A stretch of DNA of 64,000 nt from an uncultured Candidatus Saccharibacteria bacterium. GTDB taxonomy: Bacteria > Patescibacteriota > Saccharimonadia > Saccharimonadales > Saccharimonadaceae. Position 1 is the first letter of the stretch, and each line of letters starts with the position of its first letter. Location: NCBI GenBank assembly GCA_938040655.1, contig CALHZK010000005.1:36622-100621 (forward strand), read 5' to 3'. The position numbers were made by a program, and so were the translations under genes. Shown here in pieces: positions 46,435 to 54,473 of this stretch. Under the pieces are notes generated by a model. The model was not told where the DNA came from, made no database searches, and saw only the letters and a program-made list of their open reading frames with translations.

Positions 46435-47374
46435 CGTATACTCCTCCATTATAGTCATTAAGTATTCTAACGAAATAATTTTCTAAATCTTCTTTTTCAA
46501 CAGTCAGCAGCTTGGGCGGATAACCTGCGTTAACTAGTAATCTAGCGATCTTTTCCGGAGCTTCCACGGCTTTTGTATCAATCAGCTCTAATGAATAACT
46601 ATCGTCCTCCAGATCTGATTTGAGCTTTACCTGGTAACCATTACTAGATAATACTTCTTTCATGGCCTTATTATCAGCGCCACTTACTAGTAACTTTTTT
46701 TCTAAGCACCTATCTAATTCTGTACTTTCGACTTCTCTTATAAGTCTACCCTCATGTATAATTACTATTCTGGTGGCAATTTTAGATATTTCTTCCAGCT
46801 TATGACTAGAGATGAGAATAGTTGTACCAAGCTTATTCGTCAATTCCTTCAGCAATTCTCTAACTTCAATAACTCCAAAGGGGTCTAACCCATTTGTTGG
46901 CTCATCAAGAATTAAGATTTTAGGTTTATGAACAATAGCTTTTGCAATGCCCAAGCGAACAGTATTTCCTAAAGAAAGATGTTTTACTTGCTTGTGTTCA
47001 TATTTATTTAGTTTTAATTTCTCGATTACCCAGTCAATATTACCTTTATTTGTAACTCCTCTTAGTGTACTAACTACCTCTAAGTTTTCTCTCACCGTTA
47101 AATCTGGATAAGAATAAGGTGCGATAAGATAACCTATTTCATTCCGAATATCTAAACTACAAAGATTTAACATTTTTCCTTGGAGATAACATTCTCCTGA
47201 TGTGGGTTTTATTAGCCCTAACATCATTCGCATAGTCGTGGTTTTACCGGCACCGTTCAGCCCTAGAAACCCTACTATTTCGCCGTGGTTTATTGACAGA
47301 TTCAAGTTATCAACAGCATTTATTGTTCCATATTTTTTAGAAAGGTTTACGGTTTTAATTGCTTCTTTCACCAT
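46427..47374 (-). CDS. ABC transporter ATPase
   Basis: 315 residues from ATG 47374; GTG 47371 has better spacing from AAGGAGG. Walker A GLNGAGKTTT, signature LSLGNTVRLGIAKAI (a variant of LSGGQ), Walker B ILILDEPTNGLD and SSHKLEE. It matches the CcmA/bacitracin-type export ATPases with a C-terminal extension. AT-rich like its partners. Lies between tetR and the permease in one operon. Confidence 0.92.
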   Translation of the reverse strand: MVKEAIKTVNLSKKYGTINAVDNLNLSINHGEIVGFLGLNGAGKTTTMRMMLGLIKPTSGECYLQGKMLNLCSLDIRNEIGYLIAPYSYPDLTVRENLEVVSTLRGVTNKGNIDWVIEKLKLNKYEHKQVKHLSLGNTVRLGIAKAIVHKPKILILDEPTNGLDPFGVIEVRELLKELTNKLGTTILISSHKLEEISKIATRIVIIHEGRLIREVESTELDRCLEKKLLVSGADNKAMKEVLSSNGYQVKLKSDLEDDSYSLELIDTKAVEAPEKIARLLVNAGYPPKLLTVEKEDLENYFVRILNDYNGGVYDE

Positions 47375-47966
47375 TATCCTCCTTAGTAATTTGCTCAACA
47401 ATCCCTTGTATAATTAGTTTTAATATAGTATCAAATTGCTTTTCGCCTATTTCCTCAATGTGTAATATGCTCATAGCAATCGTTCTAAATAAAGCAGATA
47501 TAATTTCTACCGATATAGTTTCTTTAATATTGATTCGAGATACAACTTTTTCAGCCATTCTATCGTCTATCAGACGATGGTTTGTTATCACTTCTTTTGG
47601 TAATTTTCTTATGAGTAATTCCATTTCATGATTTTTAAATATGGTATACACAAACGAATAGCGAAAATCTTGATAAAAATCATAAAGTAACCGTGCAAAC
47701 TGTTCTGTACCTATCTGAGATGTCTGTGTTAGTTGCTTTGTCAAACGATTCATAGTATCTATTTGATATTCTTCTAAGACTGTAAAAAATAACATTTCTT
47801 TTGAAGAATAAAAGTTATAAAAATAACCTTTAGAAATATCCGCCATAGCCACCATTTGATCAACTGTAGTTTTCCTAATCCCATATCTTTGAAGGCATTC
47901 TTTTGCAACCTTATGTAATTTCTTCCTAATTACTCCTTTTTCTTCATCAGTAAAGGCAGTAGCCAT
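47355..47966 (-). CDS. TetR/AcrR family transcriptional regulator
   Basis: 203 residues. The N-terminal HTH has KVAKECLQRYGIRKTTVDQMVAMADISKG followed by YFYNFYSSKEML, the classic TetR form. The C-terminal ligand domain is not specific. It overlaps the ATPase start by 20 nt. A perfect inverted repeat lies just upstream, so it probably represses its own exporter operon, releasing on binding the exported compound. Confidence 0.92.
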   Translation of the reverse strand: MATAFTDEEKGVIRKKLHKVAKECLQRYGIRKTTVDQMVAMADISKGYFYNFYSSKEMLFFTVLEEYQIDTMNRLTKQLTQTSQIGTEQFARLLYDFYQDFRYSFVYTIFKNHEMELLIRKLPKEVITNHRLIDDRMAEKVVSRINIKETISVEIISALFRTIAMSILHIEEIGEKQFDTILKLIIQGIVEQITKEDNGERSN

Positions 47967-47985
47967 AACTTCCTCCTAAATACTA

Positions 47986-48018
47986 TATGACTATTTTTAT
48001 ATTTATAGTCATAGTATA
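47986..48018 (-). promoter_or_regulatory. Promoter and TetR operator of the ABC-2 operon
   Basis: TATGACTAT (47986-47994) and ATAGTCATA (48005-48013) are perfect arms around a 10-nt spacer. A minus-strand -10 box (TATACT, 48013-48018) overlaps one arm. AGGAGG precedes the tetR ATG. Confidence 0.65.
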
Positions 48019-48376
48019 TCATACAAAATGAAAAATACCAGAAATGCAATAACGATAGTTGACTGCGGACCGGCTGTCACGACAGGGGCAAAAATCAGTC
48101 CAATAATAATTAAGTAGATATGCTATTTGAACTTCTATCGGAGAAAGAGCTGGAGATAGCAAAATATTCTTACCGAAAATAATTAGTAGAGTAATTCATC
48201 TTTATATCAGGGCTTTAGGCGATAGTCAAGAATGGAAATTAATACAGGGATAGCTACAACAGGAGGGGTGATGTAGCTCCATACCTACAAAGTGCGCAAA
48301 GCCCTTGCTTTACATAAAGATTCCACTACCAAGCATAACATACTGAAGCTCTGGCTGTCTGTGCTAAAATCAAATC
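48019..48376. other. 358 bp without a clear gene
   Basis: AT-rich. The only open stretch noted is a 20-codon frame near 48119-48181 (MLFELLSEKELEIAKYSYRK), probably a relic. No repeat or RNA structure was recognised. A weak TAAAAT lies 6 nt upstream of the next gene. Confidence 0.5.
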
Positions 48377-49006
48377 ATGAATGAATTCATCCTAGTAGCA
48401 ATAAAATTGTTGATTGGCTTTTTTGCACTGACGATAATCATCAACGTTTCCGGAAAAGGTAATTTGTCGCCGTCATCTGCCAGTGATCAAGTGCAGAATT
48501 ATGTGCTGGGTGGCATCATTGGAGGCGTGATTTATAACAATAACATTCAAATCTTGGATTACATCGGTATTTTGTGTATATGGTGCGCACTGGTGCTGAC
48601 ATTGAAATGGATAAAACAGTACAACGTGAAAGCAAAGCAGCCGATCGACGGCAGGGCGTTGATAATCATTGATAATGGAAAAATCAACATTGAAAACTGC
48701 AAGAAAGTTGGCTTGAGCGCTCATGACGTATCTTTCAAACTACGAACGCAGAATATCTATTCGACAAAAAAGGTAAAAAGAGCCGTGGTGGAGCAAGACG
48801 GTGAATTGATCATCACGCAGGAAGGGGAAGAAAATCCAAAATTCCCATTGATAACAGACAGGCAGCTGCAGACTGATATTTTGCAGGTAATTGGCAAGGA
48901 CGAAACGTGGCTACTGAAAGAAATGAAAAAGCAGGGGCTAAAGGCGTATAGTGATGTGTTTTTGGGAGAGTATGTGGACGGGAAGCTGAATTTGACGGCT
49001 TATTGA
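48377..49006 (+). CDS. DUF421 (YetF-like) membrane protein, intact copy
   Basis: 209 residues: three hydrophobic N-terminal segments, then a soluble domain. Family motifs SASDQVQNYVLGGIIGG and DGRALIIIDNGKIN, then LRTQNIYSTKKVKRAVVEQDG. YetF-type proteins are inner-membrane proteins of unknown function, common in sporulating Firmicutes. It is paralogous to the frameshifted copy at 56451-57081 (clearly alignable along the whole length). It is convergent with the next gene, 18 bp away. Confidence 0.92.
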   Translation: MNEFILVAIKLLIGFFALTIIINVSGKGNLSPSSASDQVQNYVLGGIIGGVIYNNNIQILDYIGILCIWCALVLTLKWIKQYNVKAKQPIDGRALIIIDNGKINIENCKKVGLSAHDVSFKLRTQNIYSTKKVKRAVVEQDGELIITQEGEENPKFPLITDRQLQTDILQVIGKDETWLLKEMKKQGLKAYSDVFLGEYVDGKLNLTAY

Positions 49007-49024
49007 TAAGTAGGAGATTTATAG

Positions 49025-49402
49025 TTAATGGCTATTTTGTCTAACCGCAGCTAAATAATACCGATGATAGCTTTTTGGGTCTGAAACGAAAAAACCATCG
49101 TCCATGTCTTCGTTCGGATGAATTTCAATACTCTGGTCGTTAGCGTATGGCTTGATAAGATGGGTGAACCCAAACTCGTACTCGCCAGAAATTTGCTTGA
49201 GCTCCTCGCTCTGATAAAACGGGTCAGGATAGTCTGTCATGACCAGCGCAAAATACTGCCCATTATAAGTAAACAGATGAAACGCTGTATCAGGACAAAG
49301 CGGAACGAGAGACGCCAGCTGGCGAATATATGATGCATCGTTGAGAATTGGGAATGCTTCATTGATTATTTCTGGAAACAGGATGTTTGAATAATTGTTC
49401 AT
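49025..49402 (-). CDS. Hypothetical small protein, intact copy of a duplicated family
   Basis: 125 residues from ATG 49402, chosen because the paralogue at 60275 begins at the same aligned residue; an in-frame start at 49480 is possible. TATAAT lies 12 nt upstream. Segments conserved between copies: EAFPIL, ASYIRQLA, CPDT-F-LF, FALVMTDYPDP, QSEELKQISG and FTHLI. The sequence looks soluble and globular, perhaps SUKH/SMI1-like, but no motif was verified. Confidence 0.72.
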   Translation of the reverse strand: MNNYSNILFPEIINEAFPILNDASYIRQLASLVPLCPDTAFHLFTYNGQYFALVMTDYPDPFYQSEELKQISGEYEFGFTHLIKPYANDQSIEIHPNEDMDDGFFVSDPKSYHRYYLAAVRQNSH

Positions 49403-49520
49403 AGGGTAATCTTGATTATAGCAAGAATAGCGGATGGTTTCATGGTCTATCTGGGCTGCATAGGGTAGGTTCATCAGCAAGCGGACGATACTAAGAGAAT
49501 CGTAGTAATTGATTGAGATA

Positions 49521-49658
49521 AATTATGATGGAACGCCAACCGGCCGCACAGTCCGTCACGTAGTCGGCGAAGTTTTACGCACGAAAGAAATCAATTTTTG
49601 GAAACAAGAAGACATTGCAATACGGCTATCAGATGATGTCGCTTACCGAGCGGGTTGA
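49521..49658 (+). pseudogene. Coding relic, unidentified
   Basis: A 45-codon open frame without a start reads DGTPTGRTVRHVVGEVL and ends WKQEDIAIRLSDDVAYRAG before TGA. Its composition is protein-like, but neither end is complete. Family not recognised. Confidence 0.4.
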
Positions 49659-49687
49659 TTGACATAATTTTAGAAAGTTACTGTAAT
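49659..49687 (+). promoter_or_regulatory. Promoter of the frameshifted NUDIX gene
   Basis: TTGACA (49659-49664), 17-nt spacer, TGTAAT (49682-49687), followed by AAGGAG before ATG 49699. Confidence 0.6.
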
Positions 49688-49698
49688 AAGGAGTAAAG

Positions 49699-50240
49699 AT
49701 GACTAAATTCATCATCTGCAAAGATATCTTCGGCAATCAATGCACCGTTCCCGTTGACGAGCCAAATATTCGTGTAGGCGTGTACGCAGTCATTATTAAG
49801 GATAATAAGATTCTTTCGGCTCGGCAATGGGACGGCTATAGCTTGATTGGCGGCGGTGTCGAAAAAGGCAAAACGATCGAGGAGTCAATTGTCCGCGAAT
49901 TCAAGGAAGAGACTGGGCCGACTATCATGCCAGAAAAATCATTCACCAGGCAACTACTTTCTTCAAGCGCAACACTGAAGCGAAAGCTAACCAGTCGATT
50001 CAGCTGTACTTCACCCATAGCCAGCTGCACGGGCAAATCAATAACGACAACATAACCGACAGCGAGAAGACTTACACCAACGGCACGCCGGAGTGGGTTG
50101 ATTTGGCTAAGATTGACGATATAAACTTCCGGCATAGCGTGAGTTTAAGGACGATTTTAGGGGCGTATCGGATCGGGAGACAAACGGCAGTAAAATATTA
50201 TCGCACCGCCCGTAAGGGGTCTGATAATTTTGCACGATAG
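49699..50240 (+). pseudogene. NUDIX hydrolase gene with one frameshift
   Basis: The NUDIX box is in the first frame (GGGVEKGKTIEESI, REFKEETGP), but translation then runs into nonsense to a stop at 50055. A second frame carries the rest: ATTFFKRNTEAKANQSIQLY, TPEWVDLAKIDDI and SVSLRTILGAYRIGRQ, ending at TAG 50238-50240. The full length of 542 nt is one short of a multiple of three, consistent with a single-base deletion near 49930-49945. Confidence 0.7.
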
Positions 50241-50245
50241 CGTTA

Positions 50246-50350
50246 TGGACACCAGCCACCCGGCAGGCAATCTTGCGCAATCCTCAACTGCGTGGCCTTA
50301 TTAGCGAACTGTCGAATATCTTAGACCAAACGCAGCCGCCAGATAAATAA
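50246..50350 (+). pseudogene. Coding relic, unidentified
   Basis: An open frame reads ATRQAILRNPQLRGLISELS and ends ILDQTQPPDK before TAA. There is no start and no recognised family. Confidence 0.35.
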
Positions 50351-50400
50351 TCCTTCAAATCCAAACCGCATACTTCCTGTCAAATGCTACACTAAATAAC

Positions 50401-50481
50401 ATGAACCAAGAACCTCCATATTACAATTTACAGCGCAGACACCAGCCGCGCTGGATTAGGGTATTAATCAAGCTACTATAA
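50401..50481 (+). CDS. Possible 26-residue leaderless mini-gene
   Basis: TACACT lies 7 nt before ATG 50401, the spacing of real genes here. The product begins MNQEPPYYNLQRRHQPRW and ends in a short hydrophobic stretch, so it may be the start of a truncated membrane protein. Confidence 0.3.
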   Translation: MNQEPPYYNLQRRHQPRWIRVLIKLL

Positions 50482-50517
50482 CTTGGTTTGGACTACTTAT
50501 CGAGAGAGTTACTAGCA

Positions 50518-50973
50518 TCAAAACTCATCGTAAAAGTCTATGCCACATAGTTCAAAATTATTCTCAGTAAGAATATTTTTATCTGCACTAGACACCCATT
50601 TTGGAATTATAGATTCATTTTCTCGCGAAATAAATTTAAATTCTGCGATTTCCGCCACGCCATGTGATGTTTTAGCTAAATCTATGTCTATGAAATCTGT
50701 GTAGTTAGTGATTAAAAACAAGAAAGCAACTACATTCGTATCGTTTTTACTATCAAAAAACTGATTAATACAAACTAATCTGCCAACCTGCGCTTCAATT
50801 CCGCACTCTTCAAATACTTCTCTTTTTAATGCCGAAATAAGAGATTCTTTATCTTCAACTTTTCCGCCTGGTAAATACCAATTATTGTCTTGTAATCTCT
50901 TCAATTTCTGAACAAACACACTATCAGTTTGCGGATCATAAATTATACCTCGTACAGTAAGTCTAGTTGTCAT
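50518..50973 (-). CDS. NUDIX hydrolase
   Basis: 151 residues from ATG 50973, with a TATCAT box 6 nt upstream (leaderless). NUDIX box complete: PGGKVEDKES, then LKREVFEECGI. The remaining part has CINQFFDSKNDTNVVAFLFLI. AT-rich relative to backbone. It is the only intact NUDIX gene of the accessory region. Confidence 0.87.
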   Translation of the reverse strand: MTTRLTVRGIIYDPQTDSVFVQKLKRLQDNNWYLPGGKVEDKESLISALKREVFEECGIEAQVGRLVCINQFFDSKNDTNVVAFLFLITNYTDFIDIDLAKTSHGVAEIAEFKFISRENESIIPKWVSSADKNILTENNFELCGIDFYDEF

Positions 50974-51064
50974 ACATGTATGATACACGATTTATGAATT
51001 TATTGCATAAGTGGTACGATAGTAGTATTCAATTTTAATTAAGAAAGGTACGGTACATTCCATA

Positions 51065-51350
51065 ATGGCCAATAATAAAGAAATAGAAAGTGTTATAGAG
51101 AAGCTTTTGAAAGAGTTGGCAGAAGACTACAATAGGGCGAGGCTTAAAGAAGCCCCAATGCGCGTAGAATACACATAACTATTCCGATATAGTTTTATCA
51201 GGTAAAATAAACTTCACCTCTGTTTGTGAGCATCATTTACTACCATTTTGGGGCGAAGCTTATATTGCATACATACCTAAATCGTATTATAGGTTTAAGC
51301 AAATTAGCGCGAGCGGTTGATGTTTATTCTCGTAGATTACAGGATCAAGA
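51065..51350 (+). pseudogene. folE: folE (GTP cyclohydrolase I) relic with deletion and frameshift
   Basis: Three pieces match FolE in order. The N-terminal piece has LLKELAEDYNRARLKEAPMRV and stops at 51176. The middle piece, in another frame, has [20 protein letters not shown] with the zinc Cys and His. The last piece, in a third frame, has [20 protein letters not shown]. About 50 residues between the first two are missing, and the C terminus is replaced by a glycosyltransferase relic. Confidence 0.75.
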
Positions 51351-51830
51351 ACGCATTACACTGATGTTCTGCCCAGATATGCGCCTAGAGATCAAAAGAT
51401 TGGTCAGTTTTTAATAAAAATAGCAGCTGGAGGATCTATAGGTGCAACAAGAGATGTGGTTTATGATCTGGGTATGTTTAATGAGGAGTTTAACTATTCA
51501 ACAAATGATGTTGAGTTTTGCGTGAGAGCTCACTACTGTGGGTACGAGCTTAGTCTAGTAAAAAATGCTATTTTAAATTACCGATTCAGGGAAACCTGGC
51601 AGGATAATTATATTCAAGGAGTCTACTATGGTGAGGGTAATTATGCTATAGCCCAGATATATCCAGAAATTAGAGGAGATCAAGAAGACATCATAAGACT
51701 TGCTATGGGGGCAGTAAGAACATTGGGAAGATTTATCTTAGTCAAAAAAGAGCGTGCGAAGTCTGCTCATAGTATGGGAAAGTATGTCGGACAAATCAAA
51801 TCTCGGATAAATGCTTTAAATAATCGATAA
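51346..51830 (+). pseudogene. Glycosyltransferase family 2 C-terminal relic
   Basis: From about 51346 an open frame reads GQFLIKIAAGGSIGATRDVV, then MFNEEFNYSTNDVEFCVRAH, typical of the acceptor end of GT2 enzymes (GxDxxFxxR-like). The N-terminal nucleotide-sugar domain is absent, and the 5' end joins directly to folE. AT-rich. ATG 51456 could start a 124-residue product, but it would lack the catalytic half. Confidence 0.65.
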
Positions 51831-52208
51831 CATCTATGTAATAAGAGTCTGCATCCTCTGGAATGCTCGTATCTAATAATTCTGATAGCGTCATCCAACA
51901 GTATTTTTTATGTTCCCAGCTCAGTTTAATAGGAATGTCAGACTTATCTATGATTATCTCAAAAAGGACATGTCTTGTGTTTTTGTACTGTTTAACAAAT
52001 AGCTTTTTAAGTTATTTGGATATATACATATACCAGTCTCTTCTTGTATTTCTCTTGCAGTCGCCGTCTTAGAGGTCTCTTCCGATTCTACTTCTCCTCC
52101 AGGAAGGTCAAGATGTCCAGGGAAGCTAGGGTGTGTATCTCCCCTACAAAGCAGTAGATATTTACCATTTTTATTCTTAATAAGCGCTTTTGATACTACT
52201 TTAACCAC
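51796..52208 (-). pseudogene. NUDIX hydrolase gene with one frameshift
   Basis: The first frame has LPGGEVESEETSKTATAREI with QEETGICIY and stops at 51954. Another frame continues with HVLFEIIIDKSDIPIKLSWE and WMTLSELLDTSIPEDADSYY to TGA at 51796. The length, 413 nt, is one base short of a multiple of three. Its 3' end overlaps the glycosyltransferase relic. Confidence 0.7.
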
Positions 52209-52269
52209 ATTTCAATTGTAATGGAGAGACAATATATGGTCAATGTAAAAATACCTAGAAGGATTCTAG

Positions 52270-52556
52270 ATGTATAACCCATCAATTTATAGCGTTTTAA
52301 CCATCTTAGGCGAGAAATTAGCATAGTTGCTAACTAAAGGGTATAAACTTCACTTAAACGAGCTGGGCTACTTCCATGTCACGCTCAAACCCAAAGGCGC
52401 AGCCGAAGAAAAAGGCATCAATCCTAACCTCATCGAGAAGGCCAGAGTTCGCTTCGTGGCAGGCTCCGTCCTAGAAAAAAAGAAATCAAGAACACCAAAA
52501 TCGAAAAGGCCGCCGAGTCAAAGAAAGATGCCCCAACAGCAAAAGCAGGAACATAA
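52270..52556 (+). pseudogene. HU-like DNA-binding protein relic (Bacteroidetes HU-HIG-like)
   Basis: Frame one reads YSVLTILGEKLA, an in-frame TAG, then LLTKGYKLHLNELGYFHVTL and NPNLIEKARVRFVAGSVL. A frameshift in a run of A near 52472 leads to EKKEIKNTKIEKAAESKKD and a stop at 52554. The order and LGELG-like core resemble the HU-like proteins frequent in Bacteroidetes. Both lesions mean no intact product. Confidence 0.55.
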
Positions 52557-52640
52557 AACACCCAAAAGTAATGGGTGGTTTATGAGGCGCGAGGCGGGAT
52601 ATCTTGCGCTTTAGTAGTGGTTATGCGTCATCTGTTCTGT

Positions 52641-52646
52641 TATAAT
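52641..52646 (+). promoter_or_regulatory. -10 box of the ASCH gene
   Basis: TATAAT is 9 nt before ATG 52656. Confidence 0.55.
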
Positions 52647-52655
52647 TAAGTCTCT

Positions 52656-52994
52656 ATGATTATACATCAATTAAAATTAGCTCCCGAACCTTTTAACGCC
52701 ATCACCTCTGGTAATAAAACTATCGAATCACGACTATACGACGACAAACGCCAGAAAATTCAAATCGGTGACCAAATAGTTTTTACCAATCGAGACAAGC
52801 CCAGCCAAACTGCCACTGTTGAAGTAGTTGGTTTACTACGCTACGCAACGTTTCGCGATTTATTCTCGCACAATGATCCGCAGAAGTTTGGGGGCGAGAG
52901 TGCTGAATGGCTGGAGGGTCAGATTAGTAAGTTTTATTCTCTTGATGATCAAAAGCAGAATGGGGTTATTGGGATTGAATTTGAATTGATATAG
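52656..52994 (+). CDS. ASCH-domain protein
   Basis: 112 residues. The ASCH pattern is clear: FNAITSGNKTIESRLYDDKRQKIQIGD then VFTNRDKPSQTATVEVVGLL. ASCH domains have a PUA-like fold and are predicted to bind RNA or modified nucleotides. It is intact, among relics, and just upstream of the FtsX-ABC operon. Confidence 0.87.
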   Translation: MIIHQLKLAPEPFNAITSGNKTIESRLYDDKRQKIQIGDQIVFTNRDKPSQTATVEVVGLLRYATFRDLFSHNDPQKFGGESAEWLEGQISKFYSLDDQKQNGVIGIEFELI

Positions 52995-53084
52995 CCAGAA
53001 ATTATAGCTAAATAAATTCCCGCCCATTTCACATTCCCTTCATACCAACTTGCTACACTGGCATAGAACCAAGAAAGGAGATCT

Positions 53085-54467
53085 ATGTCATTTGTGCAAC
53101 GTGCCTGGCTGTATATCACCAGGAAAAAACTCAAAACGCTGATTTTGCTGGCGATTTTGCTGTGTATGTCGACGATTATGCTGAGTGGATTTGCCATCAA
53201 GCATTCGACCGACGCGGCGGCGCAGTCGCTGGACAAAACGCTCAAGGCCGGCTTCACGCTGGGCAATAATCCGCGCACCAATCCGGGAACAGCCCGCGGT
53301 TCGGGAACGGTGTCGAACAAGGACATCGACGCGGTGAAGAATCTGGAAGGCGTGACGGACTATGTCAAGCGCCAGAACGCCACGGTCGATTTTATCAATA
53401 CCAAACTGGTGCCACTGCCGAGTGGTGGCAGCGGCTATGATGCCGAGAAAGACAAGCAATTTGGCAACGCCGCGACCATCATCGGCGTCAATAAATCTGA
53501 GTCCGAGAAGAAGTTCCGCGCCGAGTCGCTCAAGCTCATCGCTGGCCGGCACGTCACCGAGAACGATTCGCACAAGATTTTGGTGCACGAAGACTTTGCC
53601 AAGGCCAACAACCTCAAGCTTGGCAGTAAAATTAAACTGAAGGCTAACCAATACGACACCGACAACGAGCATCCATCCAAGGACGAGGTCGAGGTAGAAA
53701 TCGTCGGTATATTTAACGGTAAGAACCCAAAGCAGGCGACCTATCAAGTGGAGCTGTTCGAGAATTTGTTCTTGACTGACCTCGCGACAACTCGCCGATT
53801 GAACGCCTATACCGAACAAAATGAGATTTATCAGGACGCCACGTTCTTCACCAAAGGCACCAAGCAGCTGGACGAGGTGATGGCGCGGGCAAATACATTG
53901 CCGGTCAATTGGCAAAAGTATCAATTGAATAAGAATAGCCAGGAACTGGCTGGCGTGACTGGTGCGGTGAACGGCGTGTACGGCCTGATCGACGGTATGT
54001 TGTGGGCGACGGCGCTGGTCAGCGTCGCAGTGATCGGCATGGTGCTGTACTTGTGGATGAACGAGCGCAAGCGCGAAGCGGGCGTGCTCTTGGCGACGGG
54101 TGTACCGCAGTCAAAGATTGTGCTGCAATACATCGCTGAACTCGTGATGATCGCGGTGTTGAGCTTCGGTGCGTCGTACTTTACCGCCGGGCTGATCGCA
54201 CAACAAATGGGCGATCGCGTGGTGTCGCAGGCGGCGCAGAATGCCACGCGTCAAGCTGGCAGCTCCTTGAACGGTGCGTCGCTCGGTGCTGACGCTGATT
54301 CGGTGACGTCGTCGCGGACGCTAGACAAGGTGACGGTTGGTGTGCAGCCGACGGATCTGCTGGCGGTGTGGGGTGCTGGGCTAGCGGTGATTATCATTGC
54401 GGTGCTACTGGCTTCGCGGCCGATTACCCAATCAACGCCAAAAGAATTACTAACTGAAGTGGACTAG
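53085..54467 (+). CDS. FtsX-like ABC permease (first of two)
   Basis: 460 residues with AAAGGAG before the ATG. One N-terminal membrane helix (about 16-37), a large extracellular MacB-type domain, and three C-terminal helices (about 305-330, 350-375 and 425-447). The motif MNERKREAGVLLATGVPQSKI is typical of FtsX permeases. With the next two genes it forms a Vex- or Mac-like exporter. GC-rich like the two-component genes at 43.6-45.6 kb. Confidence 0.92.
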   Translation: MSFVQRAWLYITRKKLKTLILLAILLCMSTIMLSGFAIKHSTDAAAQSLDKTLKAGFTLGNNPRTNPGTARGSGTVSNKDIDAVKNLEGVTDYVKRQNATVDFINTKLVPLPSGGSGYDAEKDKQFGNAATIIGVNKSESEKKFRAESLKLIAGRHVTENDSHKILVHEDFAKANNLKLGSKIKLKANQYDTDNEHPSKDEVEVEIVGIFNGKNPKQATYQVELFENLFLTDLATTRRLNAYTEQNEIYQDATFFTKGTKQLDEVMARANTLPVNWQKYQLNKNSQELAGVTGAVNGVYGLIDGMLWATALVSVAVIGMVLYLWMNERKREAGVLLATGVPQSKIVLQYIAELVMIAVLSFGASYFTAGLIAQQMGDRVVSQAAQNATRQAGSSLNGASLGADADSVTSSRTLDKVTVGVQPTDLLAVWGAGLAVIIIAVLLASRPITQSTPKELLTEVD

Positions 54468-54473
54468 GGGCGA

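Noticed and set aside
53088..53924. 278-codon minus-strand frame opposite the first FtsX permease
   Set aside because: The plus-strand frame has family motifs and a ribosome binding site; the antisense frame has no recognisable domain and arises from GC-rich codon bias.
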